Assembly (NCBI RefSeq): GCF_001983165.1
Contig: NZ_MNPU01000005.1
Location: 154,713-218,712, forward strand
Reading direction: 5' to 3'
Length of the DNA: 64,000 nucleotides
Origin: Pseudomonas gessardii
GTDB taxonomy: Bacteria > Pseudomonadota > Gammaproteobacteria > Pseudomonadales > Pseudomonadaceae
The translations under genes were made by a program, and so were the position numbers. The notes below the pieces were generated by a model. It did no database searches and was not told the DNA's origin. It saw only the letters and a program-made list of their open reading frames with translations. Below, in pieces: positions 16,289-28,231 of the stretch. Position 1 is the first letter of the stretch. The number at the start of each line of letters is the position of its first letter.

Positions 16289-16558
16289 TCAAGCTGCCTG
16301 TCTGGCCGTGACGAACGCCGCGAGGCTGGCCACGTTGATAAAGTGATTGCGGGTATCCTTGGCGTCGGCATCGATCTTGATGCCGTACTTTTTCTGGATC
16401 GCCAGGCCCAATTCCAGGGCGTCTACCGAATCCAGGCCCAGGCCTTCGCCGAACAGGGTTTGCTCGCTGCCGATGTCGCTGGCGTCGATGTCTTCCAGGC
16501 CCAGGGCCTCGATGATCAGGGTTTTTATCTCGTGCTCAAGGCTGTTGGGGTTGCTCAT
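16289..16558 (-). CDS. Acyl carrier protein 2
   Basis: 89 residues from ATG 16558; the upstream in-frame extension belongs to the acyltransferase gene. The phosphopantetheine site is GLGLDSVDALEL with Ser44. It overlaps the end of the acyltransferase by 23 bases and precedes ACP 1 by 9 bases. DSVDALEL differs from the DSIDAVDL of ACP 1, consistent with the two carriers talking to different partner enzymes. Confidence 0.9.
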   Translation of the reverse strand: MSNPNSLEHEIKTLIIEALGLEDIDASDIGSEQTLFGEGLGLDSVDALELGLAIQKKYGIKIDADAKDTRNHFINVASLAAFVTARQAA

Positions 16559-17348
16559 CTTCGGCGAGCTCCTTAATGAAATAGTGATGCAGATAATCGT
16601 TGAGCTTGCGTGAAGCCTGGGGTGCCGGCCCTTGCGAGGCAAACACCTGTGGGTCTATATCGGCACCCACCTGCAAACTGAAGTGAAAACGGCGGTGGGG
16701 GATGCGATACCAGGGTTCGGCCTTGGTCAGCGTGGTCGGGCTGACCCTGAGCACGACGGGGGTGATGATTGTCGCACCCCGCAGGGCAATGGCGGCGGCC
16801 CCGCGATGAAAGGCCGGCGCTGCGCCCGGCACGGTGCGGGTGCCTTCGGGAAAAATAATCAGGGTCTGGCCATCACGCAGGGCGCCCGCAGCAGCATCGA
16901 GCAGGTCGATGCTGCCGTCATTGCTGAGGTAGCCGGCATCGTTCACCGGGCCGCGGGTGAAGGGGTTCTGCCACAGGCTTTGCTTGACCACGCAATTGGC
17001 CTGGCGTACCAGGCCGATCAGCACCACCACGTCGATCAGCGACGGGTGGTTGGCGATGATCATCTGCCCGGGGCGCCCGAGTTTTTCGGCGCCCTCGACG
17101 CTATAGGTGAGAATGCCGGCGCGGTACATCATGTTGATAAAGAACCAGAACAACCGGCCGATGGTCAGGCGCGCCCGCCGCTGGTGCTGCCGGGCGTCCC
17201 CCGGCAGGCAACTGAGCAGCGGAAATACCAGCAGGCGCAGGCACAGGCCGCCGAGGCCAAACAGCACAAAGCTGGCCGCCGTGGCGAACAGGCGCCAGTA
17301 GTAGGCGTCCCGGGGCTTTTCGGTCAGGGTTTGCGTTGCCAGTTCCAT
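16536..17348 (-). CDS. PlsC-like 1-acyl-glycerol-phosphate-type acyltransferase
   Basis: 270 residues from ATG 17348, inside the end of the preceding gene (25-base overlap). N-terminal hydrophobic segments (residues 22-50) then the acyltransferase box NHPSLID (His101 to Asp106) and FPEGTR (166-171), the canonical active-site and glycerophosphate-binding motifs. It probably transfers an acyl or polyene chain to a lipid carrier. This is the second acyltransferase in the operon, of a different fold from the one at 12039. Confidence 0.85.
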   Translation of the reverse strand: MELATQTLTEKPRDAYYWRLFATAASFVLFGLGGLCLRLLVFPLLSCLPGDARQHQRRARLTIGRLFWFFINMMYRAGILTYSVEGAEKLGRPGQMIIANHPSLIDVVVLIGLVRQANCVVKQSLWQNPFTRGPVNDAGYLSNDGSIDLLDAAAGALRDGQTLIIFPEGTRTVPGAAPAFHRGAAAIALRGATIITPVVLRVSPTTLTKAEPWYRIPHRRFHFSLQVGADIDPQVFASQGPAPQASRKLNDYLHHYFIKELAEDEQPQQP

Positions 17349-18043
17349 ACTCGGTTCTTCCAGGCATGTTGGCAGGCCTCCTGCTCGGTGAGCAGGGTGC
17401 GCAGCAGGTTCAGGGCGTGGGGCCACTGGGTCTCGGAGGGTTGGACAGTCGCGGTGTGCAAGGCCAGTTGCCATTCGTCGCCAGGGGTCAGCAGCAGGCC
17501 CAGGGCATAGGGGAACGGTACGTCGTCGATCCAGCGCGCGTAGGCGCCGGGGGGCTGTTCTTCGGTGATTACCAGCAGCACCGCTGGCGCGCCCTCGTTG
17601 AGCAGGGCCGCGGCTTCGAGCATGCCGTGCTCCAGGCCGTCGCCCGCCGCTGCCAGGGCGGTCATTTCACTGGTTTCATTGCGCAGGATCGACCACAGGC
17701 CAATCACCGCGTTATGTACCGACAGGCTGAACTGGGTGGGCGACAGGGGCTGGTCAGTGGCCAGGTCGCTGAGAATATCCAGGGTGCGCGGGGTTTCGCC
17801 GTGACGGGAGACAAATACCAGCGGCAGGTCCCGCAGGCCTTCGGCCAATGGCCAGCCGACACTGAAGGCCATCCGGGCCAGGCGGCCCAGGCGCCGACGC
17901 TGCATGGCCGGCAGAAACGACACATCGGGCGCAGCATCGCTTTGGGCCAGCAACGCCGGGGCATGGCACCAGGCGCGCCAGGCATCCACGCTGTCGAGCC
18001 CCGGGGCCCAGGCGCGCCATTGGGCGATGTTGAAGTTGATCAC
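17324..18043 (-). CDS. Chain-length-factor-like ketosynthase homologue, first gene of the operon
   Basis: 239 residues from the GTG at 18043 (VINFNIAQWRAWAPGL), chosen because this is where family members begin and because GGGA lies 10 bases ahead; an ATG at 18106 has no clear ribosome site. It matches the short ketoacyl-synthase-like proteins (Ketoacyl-synt_2 type) that pair with a FabF-like enzyme in aryl polyene clusters. No Cys nucleophile in a TACSS context is visible, as expected of a non-catalytic subunit. In related systems the pair limits polyene length. Confidence 0.8.
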   Translation of the reverse strand: MINFNIAQWRAWAPGLDSVDAWRAWCHAPALLAQSDAAPDVSFLPAMQRRRLGRLARMAFSVGWPLAEGLRDLPLVFVSRHGETPRTLDILSDLATDQPLSPTQFSLSVHNAVIGLWSILRNETSEMTALAAAGDGLEHGMLEAAALLNEGAPAVLLVITEEQPPGAYARWIDDVPFPYALGLLLTPGDEWQLALHTATVQPSETQWPHALNLLRTLLTEQEACQHAWKNRVWNWQRKP

Positions 18044-18392
18044 TGAGAAGAATTCCCGCCCCTGCGGGCTTCCTTGTGCTGCAATTGGCCCGTAGAACCG
18101 GGACATGGCGCGATGGCCGAGTGGCGCGCATTATCCCGGTGCGGTGGGGTTCTAGCAAACTTTGGTAAAGAATTGTTCACGGAATATTACAAAATCGCCG
18201 AAAAAGAATCGCTGATTGTCCGCCATGGGGGGTGTGTGCCAGGTGTCGGGGATTTCCTGTTTTGTCGGAGGAAGCGACAGGCTGCGATGCGAGATAAAGC
18301 CTTCAATGCTGTAGTACAGGAATGATCAAGGTAGCGAGCGGGCGCTTTTGCCCTCTACACTCGGGCATTCATTGATACACGGAGGTTTTTCC
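18044..18392. promoter_or_regulatory. Divergent control region between the polyene operon and parA-like gene
   Basis: About 350 bases with no believable gene. The AT-rich core (about 18150-18215, with AGCAAACTTTGG, AAGAATTGTTCACGG and ATATTACAAAATCG) is the likeliest place for the promoter of the 20-gene operon. The right part, ending in ACGGAGG before the ATG at 18393, would hold the promoter of the ATPase gene. I could not assign -10/-35 boxes with confidence. Confidence 0.45.
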
Positions 18393-19163
18393 ATGCGGCG
18401 TGTGGTGTTCAATCAAAAAGGTGGGGTTGGCAAGTCCAGCATCGCCTGCAACCTGGCGGCGGTCAGCGCCAGCGAAGGCTATCGAACCCTGTTGGTGGAC
18501 CTCGATGCACAGGCCAACTCGACCCAGTACCTCACGGGGCTGACGGGCGACGATATCCCCATGGGGATTGCCGATTTCTTCAAGCAGACCCTGTCTTCCG
18601 GGCCGTTCTCGAAGAAAAACCAGGTGGATATCTACGAAACCCCGTTCGACAACCTGCACGTCATCACCGCCACTGCAGAACTGGCGGACCTGCAGCCCAA
18701 GCTTGAGGCCAAGCACAAGATCAACAAGCTGCGAAAGCTGCTCGATGAATTGGCCGAGGATTACGACCGGATATACCTGGATACCCCGCCGGCCTTGAAT
18801 TTTTATGCGGTTTCGGCGCTGATCGCGGCTGATCGTGTATTGATACCGTTCGATTGCGACAGCTTCTCGCGTCAGGCGCTGTATGGGCTGCTGGCGGAAA
18901 TCGAAGAGCTCAAGGACGACCACAACGAAGGCCTTGAAGTGGAAGGCATTGTGGTCAACCAGTTCCAGGCCCGGGCGAGCCTGCCGCAGCAGATGCTCGA
19001 CGAGTTGATCGCCGAAGGCCTGCCGGTGCTGCCGGTGTACCTGGCCAGCTCGGTGCGCATGCGCGAGTCCCACCAGGAGAGCAAACCGCTGATCCACCTG
19101 GACCCGCGCCACAAACTGACCCAACAGTTTGTGGCGCTGCATAACCTGCTGGAAAACCGCTGA
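18393..19163 (+). CDS. Orphan ParA/MinD-family ATPase
   Basis: 256 residues from ATG 18393, preceded by CGGAGG; an upstream in-frame start lacks this. Deviant Walker A QKGGVGKSS (8-16, signature Lys present), VDLDAQANST (Walker A-prime region) and DRIYLDTPPAL (Walker B). The family binds DNA or the pole as ATP dimers and positions cargo. No parB partner lies beside it and the chromosomal parAB is not in this window, so it is an orphan; PAO1 has a similar solitary ParA in roughly this neighbourhood as I recall. Cargo unknown. Confidence 0.85.
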   Translation: MRRVVFNQKGGVGKSSIACNLAAVSASEGYRTLLVDLDAQANSTQYLTGLTGDDIPMGIADFFKQTLSSGPFSKKNQVDIYETPFDNLHVITATAELADLQPKLEAKHKINKLRKLLDELAEDYDRIYLDTPPALNFYAVSALIAADRVLIPFDCDSFSRQALYGLLAEIEELKDDHNEGLEVEGIVVNQFQARASLPQQMLDELIAEGLPVLPVYLASSVRMRESHQESKPLIHLDPRHKLTQQFVALHNLLENR

Positions 19164-19185
19164 TCATCAAGGATGAACACGCTCG

Positions 19186-19216
19186 ATGTGGGAGCTGGCT
19201 TGCCTGCTCCCGCAGG
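19186..19216. repeat. Short REP-like palindrome
   Basis: TGTGGGAGCTGGCTTGCCTG followed by CTCCCGCAGGC: a single short REP hairpin between the convergent parA-like gene and trxC, probably serving as a shared transcription end. Confidence 0.6.
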
Positions 19217-19217
19217 C

Positions 19218-19652
19218 TTACACCCCTTGGCTGCGCAACCAGCTCATCAATTGCGGCAATGGAAAGGCCCCACTCTGGCGCGCCACTTCGCGGCCGTTCT
19301 TGAACAGGATCAGGCTGGGAATCGAACGAATCCCCAATTGCGCCGAAAGCTGCTGGTTGGCCTCGCTATCGAGCTTGGCCAGCCGGCACTTGCCCGCCAA
19401 CTGCCCGGCCGCCTGTTCAAACACCGGCGCAAACGACTTGCACGGCCCGCACCATTCGGCCCACACATCCACCAGGAGCGGCAAATCGCCCTTGATCTGG
19501 CTGGAATAGTCGCCCTGGCTTAATTCAAACGGTTTGCTGAGCAACACCGGCTGCTTGCAGCGCCCGCACTTTGGGGCATCGCCCAGGCGTTCGTGGGGGA
19601 TGCGGTTGAGGGCGTTGCAGTGGGGGCAGGGGATTACAAGAGAATCGGACAT
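19218..19652 (-). CDS. trxC: Thioredoxin TrxC (thioredoxin 2)
   Basis: 144 residues from ATG 19652; the long in-frame upstream stretch is not family-like. N-terminal zinc-binding pairs C9-x2-C12 and C29-x2-C32, the mark of thioredoxin 2, followed by the thioredoxin domain with WCGPC at 67-71 and the cis-Pro loop RSIPSLILF. Cytosolic disulfide reductase, tied in other bacteria to oxidative stress defence. Confidence 0.93.
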   Translation of the reverse strand: MSDSLVIPCPHCNALNRIPHERLGDAPKCGRCKQPVLLSKPFELSQGDYSSQIKGDLPLLVDVWAEWCGPCKSFAPVFEQAAGQLAGKCRLAKLDSEANQQLSAQLGIRSIPSLILFKNGREVARQSGAFPLPQLMSWLRSQGV

Positions 19653-19822
19653 GATGGGGTTCCGTTGACGTTGCCAATGAACACTATTTGGAGCCAAGGC
19701 CGAGATTATCAAGGTTCGGCGGTGGTGACGCACGCGTTCACATTTTTGTCTGTGCGCAGCTTTGGCCGTGTATCTAGGCTGCTTGGGCGGGTCTGGGATT
19801 GCGCCATTGGTCTGCTGACCAG

Positions 19823-19841
19823 TTATCGCATATTGCGATAA
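19823..19841. promoter_or_regulatory. Operator palindrome of the higBA pair
   Basis: TTATCGCA-TAT-TGCGATAA is a perfect inverted repeat with 8-base arms, 49 bases before the higB start. A further copy of one arm, TGCGATAA, lies at 19873-19880, just ahead of the ATG. Antitoxins of the HigA type bind such palindromes over their own promoter, so autoregulation is the natural reading. Confidence 0.75.
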
Positions 19842-19889
19842 TTTGATCCCCGGACTAACCTTCATAGCAAGATGCGATAAGGATATTGC

Positions 19890-20177
19890 ATGCGAGTAAT
19901 CAGTGTGAGGCCAATTCGAAATGCCAAGGAAAAATGGTCGAACTCAGCCAGTGCCCTGGATGAGTGGTACCGCAAAGTCAGGGTCATTACTCCCGGCGAT
20001 TTTGCTGCATTGCGGTCGGTCTTTCCTTCAGTGGACAAGGTTGGGTCGTTGCATGTCTTCAATATCGGTGGCAATAAACTGCGGCTCATAGCCGTTGTGC
20101 GCTACCGCATGCAGCGCCTCTATATCCGGCATGTACTGGACCACCATGAATATGACAAGGGCAGGTGGAAGGAGTAA
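19890..20177 (+). CDS. higB: HigB-type mRNA interferase toxin
   Basis: 95 residues. Matches the HigB toxin family (RelE-like fold): PGDFAALRSVFPSVDKV, then VFNIGGNKLRLIAVVRYR, and the C-terminal LYIRHVLDHHEYDKGRWKE, where the conserved HxEYD block lies. Such toxins cleave ribosome-bound mRNA. Toxin-first gene order and the tight 6-base gap to the antitoxin are typical of higBA. An operator palindrome lies upstream. Lower GC than neighbours suggests acquisition. Confidence 0.9.
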   Translation: MRVISVRPIRNAKEKWSNSASALDEWYRKVRVITPGDFAALRSVFPSVDKVGSLHVFNIGGNKLRLIAVVRYRMQRLYIRHVLDHHEYDKGRWKE

Positions 20178-20183
20178 CGAGAA

Positions 20184-20585
20184 ATGAGCGTATTGATTGA
20201 GCAGGCCGTTGAGCACTGGGAGTTTGTGTCACCGTTGTTGCGCAAACCCAAAAGTGAGGCAGATTACAATGTGCTGGTCGAGGCCCTCGACGAATTGCTG
20301 GATATTGTCGGGGAGGACGAAACCCACCCGCTGATGGGGTTGGTGGATATCATCGGCGACTGGGTCGAGGCCTATGATCTGGAGCATTGGCCGATGCCTG
20401 AGGTGAGTGGGGTCGATGTGTTGCGGTCAATGATGCAAGAGCACGGTTTGACCCAGAGCGACTTACCGGGCGTTGGTCCTCAATCAGTGGTCTCTGAAAT
20501 TCTCAGCGGCAAGCGCCAGCTCAACGTGCGGCAGATTCGTTGGCTGGCAGAGCATTTTAAAGTGCCGGTGGACATGTTCATCTGA
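20184..20585 (+). CDS. higA: HigA-type antitoxin
   Basis: 133 residues. The N-terminal half is an acidic, helical toxin-binding region (DELLDIVGEDETHPLMGLVD). The C-terminal half is an HTH_XRE-like DNA-binding domain: DVLRSMMQEHGLTQSDLPGV, then VVSEILSGKRQLNVRQIRWL. It should neutralise HigB and repress the promoter through the palindrome at 19823-19841. The gene ends 6 bases short of the convergent selO stop. Confidence 0.88.
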   Translation: MSVLIEQAVEHWEFVSPLLRKPKSEADYNVLVEALDELLDIVGEDETHPLMGLVDIIGDWVEAYDLEHWPMPEVSGVDVLRSMMQEHGLTQSDLPGVGPQSVVSEILSGKRQLNVRQIRWLAEHFKVPVDMFI

Positions 20586-20591
20586 GAAGGG

Positions 20592-22103
<1,512 letters not shown>

Positions 22104-25100
22104 TTAGTCGAGTTTGGTCGGCGGTGTGGGTTGCGGCGAGCCGTCATTGGCCGGTTTGCTCAGGGGCTCGATTTCCACCAGTTTGTATTCCTGGCCGTGC
22201 AGGTTCTTCAGGTAGACCTCCATCTGCCGGAACGAAATGTTGATGCTCTGCTTCTTGAACTCACGGTTGATAAAGCGGTTGACCTCATCGATCACCGGGT
22301 TGCGGTCGCCCAGGTCGCGCACATGCATGCGCAACTCGTGGTCGAGGGTGCTTTCGCCGAAGTTGAGGAAGTACACATGGGGTTCCGGGTCTTTCAGTAC
22401 CCGTGGGTTATCCCTGGCGGCCTTGAGCAGCAAATCCTTCACCAGGTCCAGGTCGGAGCCGTAGTCCACGCCGAGCTTGAGGGTTACCCGGGTGATGGTG
22501 TCGGTCAGCGACCAGTTGATCAGTTGCCCGGTGATAAAGGTTTTGTTCGGGACAATGATGTCCTTGCGGTCGAAGTCGGTGATGGTGGTGGCACGGATGC
22601 GGATCTTGCTCACCGTGCCCGACAGGTTGCCGATGGTAATGGTGTCGCCAATCCGTACCGGGCGCTCGAACAGGATCATGATGCCGGAGATAAAGTTGGC
22701 GAAGATCTCCTGCATGCCGAAGCCCAGGCCCACCGAGAGCGCGGCCACCAGCCATTGCAACTTGTCCCAGCTCACCCCGAGGGTCGACAGGGTGGACACA
22801 AAACCCACGCCGGCAATTACATACGACAGCAAGGTGGTGGTGGCGTAGGCGCTGCCCTGGGCCAGGTCCAGTTTCGACAGCACCAGCACTTCCAGCAGGC
22901 CCGGCAGGTTGCGCGCCAGGGCAAAGGTGATGCCGATGATGATCAGTGCGCCGAGCATGTCACCGATGCTGATGGGCACCATGCTGATATTGGCGCCGGT
23001 GCCGCTGGTGTATTCGTAGAGGGTGATGTTGTCCAGGTAGGAGAACACTGAGATCAGGTCGGACCAGACCCAGTACAGCGCCGCGATAAAGCCGCCGAGC
23101 AGGGCCAGGCGGATCAGGCGCATGGATTGTTCGTTGACCTGCTCGATATCCAGGGTCGGTTCCTCGATCACCACTTCGCCGTCGCCGGCTTCCTTGGCGG
23201 CCTGGCGCTTGGCCAGTGCCCGGGAGTACGCCAGGCGCCGTGCGGCCACGCCCAGGCCGCGAACGAAGGTGGCTTCGATCACCAGCCAGAACATCAGCAG
23301 GTACAGGGTGTTGATCAGGCGGTCGCTGAGTTTGAGGGCGGTGTAGTAGTAGCCAAAGCACACGGCGATAAACAGGGCGATGGGCAGCGCGGTAAACAGC
23401 ACGCCCACCAGCTTGCGAAACAGCGAGGCTTTTTCATGGGTCGGGCTGTTGAGCAGCAGGCGGCTGAGCAACCAGGCCATCAGTGCATAACAGGTCAGTA
23501 CTACGGCGATGCCCAGTACATCGTCGGCCAGGGCCGCCGGTTGATGTTCGGCGATCGACACCACGGCCACCAGCGCCAGCACCACCAGCCCCAGCTTGCG
23601 GATCCAGCCCTGGAGGAATTCGACCTGGGGTTTTTCCCAGCGGAAATGCAATTCGGCCACGCCCCCCGGCGCCAGGATCCGATAGGCGGTGTAGAACACC
23701 AGCCACGCCTGGGCGATCTGCACCAGGGCCATGCCCAGGTTGGCGTTCTGCCCGCGGGCGTCGATTTGCAGGGCGTAGCCACACAGCGCCAGGCCGAGGG
23801 TCACCGGCAAGGCCAGGAGGATATTGACCAGGATCGCGATGGGAGTGTGCCACTGGCTGTCACGTTTGAAGTGGCCGATATCCATATGGATTTTTCTCAG
23901 CCGCTCGTACAGGTTGCTGCGCCGCCACAACAACGCGCCGATCAACAGCAGCAGGGGCAGGAACAGCAACGGGCGCTGGGCCAGGCCGTCGTACAGCTCG
24001 CTGAGGCTGGAGGCCCAGGGCAGGGTGTCGACCTGCTTTTCCAGGCGGGTGGGCACGGTTTCCAGCCATTCGACGTCCAGCGGTTTGTTGCTGGGGATCC
24101 AGAACATCTGTTCGTCGAGGGTTGCGCGCAGGCTGGCGGCGGTGCTGAGCAGTTGTTTCTGGTTCAGTTGCAGGGTGATGGATTCGTTGAGCAGCGCGCT
24201 CAACTCCCGGCTCAGGCGTTCGAGCAGGTCGCTGCGGGTCACCGCCAGTTCCATCAGGGTGCGGCGCAATTGCGGTGTGACTTGGTCTTGCGGTTGGTTG
24301 GCCAGCAGGTTATCCACATAGGTGCTTGGCGAACTGATCAGCTCGCGCTGCTGGTTGACCTCGAACTGGTACAGGCGAATGTTGGCGATATCGTCCGCCA
24401 GGTCGCGGTCGACCCGCAGTCGCGGCAAGGCCTGTTTCTGTTTGTAGAGAATCTTCGACAGCAGCAGGCTGCCCTTGAGTACGTTGATTTGCTCGTCCAG
24501 GGCCGAGTCGCTCTGGGTCACGTTGTCCAGCAGCTGTTTGGTTTGCAGGTTCTGCTGGGTCAGCTCGTTGAGCCGGTCGGTACTTTTGAGCAGGTAGTCG
24601 GACAGTTTCAGGTTGGCCGCGCTTTCCGTGGCCAGCAGGCTGCTGCTGCCGGCTTTTTGCGCTTCGATGGACTGCTGGGTCACGGTTTCCTGGGACTGGG
24701 CCAGGCGTTTCTGGTTGATCAGGGTTTGCAGGTCTTGGATTTCCTGCTCCAGGCGCGCGGTTTTTTCCACTGCCAGGTCATGTTGGCTGTTGCCCAGGTC
24801 TTGCAGTTGGCTGTTGCCCGCCAGTTCCTGGCGGCGTAACGGGATCAAGGCGTTGAGCGACGCCAGCTCGGCGTTCAGCAGGTTGCGCTGGTCGCCATTG
24901 AGGGGTTTGCCGTTGTCCTTGCCGGCCTTGAGGATGCCGTTGATCTGCTGGATGCGGGTCTGGCTGTTGCTGATTTCGGTCTGGGCGCGCTCGGGCCGGG
25001 TCTGGGCGGCGATGCTCAGGCTGTTGGCGTCGGCCAGCTCCTTTTGCAGGTCGCCTTGCTGGGTGCTGCGCTGCACCAGCAGTTGTTCGAGCTGCGGCAC

Positions 25101-25442
25101 CGGCAGGCTGGCATAGCGTTGGGCCACTGGGATGACCTTGGTGGCTTTGAGCCGGGCCAGTTCACGGGCGTTTTCCGTGGTTTGGCGCGGCGCGTCTTGC
25201 AATTGGCGCTTGAGATCGCTCAGGCGCTGCTCGTAATCCTGCTTGTTGCCCAGCAAGGTCAGGGTCTGCTGCAACACATTTTGCAGCGCCTTCATGTCGG
25301 CGTCGGGTAGTTTGCGGTCCGGCAGCTTGTCCAGGGTCTGCTGTACGCTCTCGACGCTCGGCGGCTCGGCAGCGAACACGGGGCTTACGCAGAGACTCAG
25401 GCCCAGCAGGGCAGTGGCAAAAAAGGTGCGCAGGATTGTCAT
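22104..25442 (-). CDS. mscK: Large mechanosensitive channel MscK/KefA type
   Basis: 1112 residues from ATG 25442, close to the 1120 of E. coli MscK. Order: cleavable signal (FFATALLGLSLCVSPVFA), a long periplasmic helical region to about residue 500, eight or more membrane helices, then the MscS core near the C-terminus with WDKLQWLVAALSVGLGFGMQ (pore-lining glycine-rich helix), EIFANFISGIMILFERPVRI and the beta-rich vestibule domain. Opens on membrane tension to release osmolytes. An in-frame extension upstream has no ribosome site. Confidence 0.9.
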   Translation of the reverse strand: MTILRTFFATALLGLSLCVSPVFAAEPPSVESVQQTLDKLPDRKLPDADMKALQNVLQQTLTLLGNKQDYEQRLSDLKRQLQDAPRQTTENARELARLKATKVIPVAQRYASLPVPQLEQLLVQRSTQQGDLQKELADANSLSIAAQTRPERAQTEISNSQTRIQQINGILKAGKDNGKPLNGDQRNLLNAELASLNALIPLRRQELAGNSQLQDLGNSQHDLAVEKTARLEQEIQDLQTLINQKRLAQSQETVTQQSIEAQKAGSSSLLATESAANLKLSDYLLKSTDRLNELTQQNLQTKQLLDNVTQSDSALDEQINVLKGSLLLSKILYKQKQALPRLRVDRDLADDIANIRLYQFEVNQQRELISSPSTYVDNLLANQPQDQVTPQLRRTLMELAVTRSDLLERLSRELSALLNESITLQLNQKQLLSTAASLRATLDEQMFWIPSNKPLDVEWLETVPTRLEKQVDTLPWASSLSELYDGLAQRPLLFLPLLLLIGALLWRRSNLYERLRKIHMDIGHFKRDSQWHTPIAILVNILLALPVTLGLALCGYALQIDARGQNANLGMALVQIAQAWLVFYTAYRILAPGGVAELHFRWEKPQVEFLQGWIRKLGLVVLALVAVVSIAEHQPAALADDVLGIAVVLTCYALMAWLLSRLLLNSPTHEKASLFRKLVGVLFTALPIALFIAVCFGYYYTALKLSDRLINTLYLLMFWLVIEATFVRGLGVAARRLAYSRALAKRQAAKEAGDGEVVIEEPTLDIEQVNEQSMRLIRLALLGGFIAALYWVWSDLISVFSYLDNITLYEYTSGTGANISMVPISIGDMLGALIIIGITFALARNLPGLLEVLVLSKLDLAQGSAYATTTLLSYVIAGVGFVSTLSTLGVSWDKLQWLVAALSVGLGFGMQEIFANFISGIMILFERPVRIGDTITIGNLSGTVSKIRIRATTITDFDRKDIIVPNKTFITGQLINWSLTDTITRVTLKLGVDYGSDLDLVKDLLLKAARDNPRVLKDPEPHVYFLNFGESTLDHELRMHVRDLGDRNPVIDEVNRFINREFKKQSINISFRQMEVYLKNLHGQEYKLVEIEPLSKPANDGSPQPTPPTKLD

Positions 25443-25512
25443 AGAGACCGGTCGGACAAGGTGGGAAATAGGGGGCGTCCTGGCATCCAGTGGCACGCCG
25501 TCGCCCCGCAGT

Positions 25513-27255
<1,743 letters not shown>

Positions 27256-27538
27256 AGGCAGTACTCCGGAAAAAAAGGCGGGGCGCAGACTGGCCATGCA
27301 GCCTGCGTGCCAGCGATTCTAACCTGTTGAATTGCTACGCTGTCAAAAAGCTTTCAGGTTGCGCCTATCAAATGGCAGGTAGTTCCAGTACTCATCGCCG
27401 GCGGGTGGCTTCTTATCAAAAAATATATGTATGTTGCGATTAGTGTTGGTTTCCGCGGGCTCATTAAGAAAAAATGAACCTACTGTGGTTAGTTAGGCGG
27501 ACTGCCTGTTATTGATATGGGCAATGTCAGGAAAGTTG
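27256..27538. other. AT-rich intergenic patch
   Basis: About 280 bases of visibly lower GC (for example AAAAAATATATGTATGTTGC near 27418), with no convincing gene. It marks the left edge of a short accessory patch reaching to 28231. Confidence 0.5.
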
Positions 27539-27949
27539 TCACGTCCAGCCGGAGCCGACAATATCCCCATTCCTTACTTCGCCTTCTGCGGTGATACTAA
27601 GCGGCGGTCGATTGTGCACATGAATATAGGTTGTATTGTCTTCTGGAACCCAGTTCAACAATGTGTCACCTGGTTTTTTTATGGCGTCAGGACCTAAGGT
27701 TTGGAGGGTGAAAGAGTTTAAGCCCATGTGTTTTAGAGTGTCGGAAAAATCTATGAGATCTTTACCGGTCTGGAAGCCCTGGATTTTATGAGAGCCGGCT
27801 CTTGGATCGGATGGGCCATAGATAGAATAGGTGTTTCCTCCTCTATCGTTAGAGCTCACTCTAATGCCCCGGGCTTCACCCGCTGGGGTGGAGGAAGAAT
27901 CCTGAACGGGGGGAAGTGTCACTAAGTTATTCACGTTCGAAATGGTCAT
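27539..27949 (-). CDS. Orphan protein, weakly like the C-terminal domain of secreted RTX/serralysin proteins
   Basis: 136 residues, low GC, no ribosome site as strong as its neighbours. The text HKIQGFQTGKDLIDFSDTL followed by a spacer, GDTLLNWVPEDNTTYIHVHN and an ending GDIVGSGWT is reminiscent of the M10/serralysin C-terminal domain (D-x-I-x-x-F-x-x-G-x-D-x-I-D-F/L, then N-T-x-I/Y-V), which is the type I secretion tail of RTX proteins. No catalytic part and no glycine-rich RTX nonapeptides are present. It could be a secreted small protein, a remnant of a larger secreted protein, or unrelated. Confidence 0.5.
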   Translation of the reverse strand: MTISNVNNLVTLPPVQDSSSTPAGEARGIRVSSNDRGGNTYSIYGPSDPRAGSHKIQGFQTGKDLIDFSDTLKHMGLNSFTLQTLGPDAIKKPGDTLLNWVPEDNTTYIHVHNRPPLSITAEGEVRNGDIVGSGWT

Positions 27950-28192
27950 AATGTTTCACGTCTCTGTGTTTGAATGTATGTCCCGAACTCGAATGGGGTG
28001 GTTTATCGCTAGTGCGATAATTAAGTATTCCACGGGCGTCTTTTTATTTGCCAGTGCCGGTATGTTTCTAATATTTGCGTTTTTATTGTTGTGTTGAAGT
28101 TTGGTTTTGGGGGGGAAGGGCGACGTAGGATAAATGGGGAGTTGTAAAGGAGGTTTATATAGACACAAACGCACTCGATAATCTTCGTACGG

Positions 28193-28219
28193 GGAATGGA
28201 GGTTAATACCCTCCATTCC
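28193..28219. terminator. Hairpin downstream of the chemoreceptor gene
   Basis: GGAATGGAGG, loop TTAATAC, CCTCCATTCC: a 10-bp perfect stem starting 13 bases past the chemoreceptor stop. It lacks a T-run but is well placed to end that transcript. The AT-rich stretch 27950-28192 next to it holds no gene that I can support. Confidence 0.5.
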
Positions 28220-28231
28220 TCATGACTTCAA

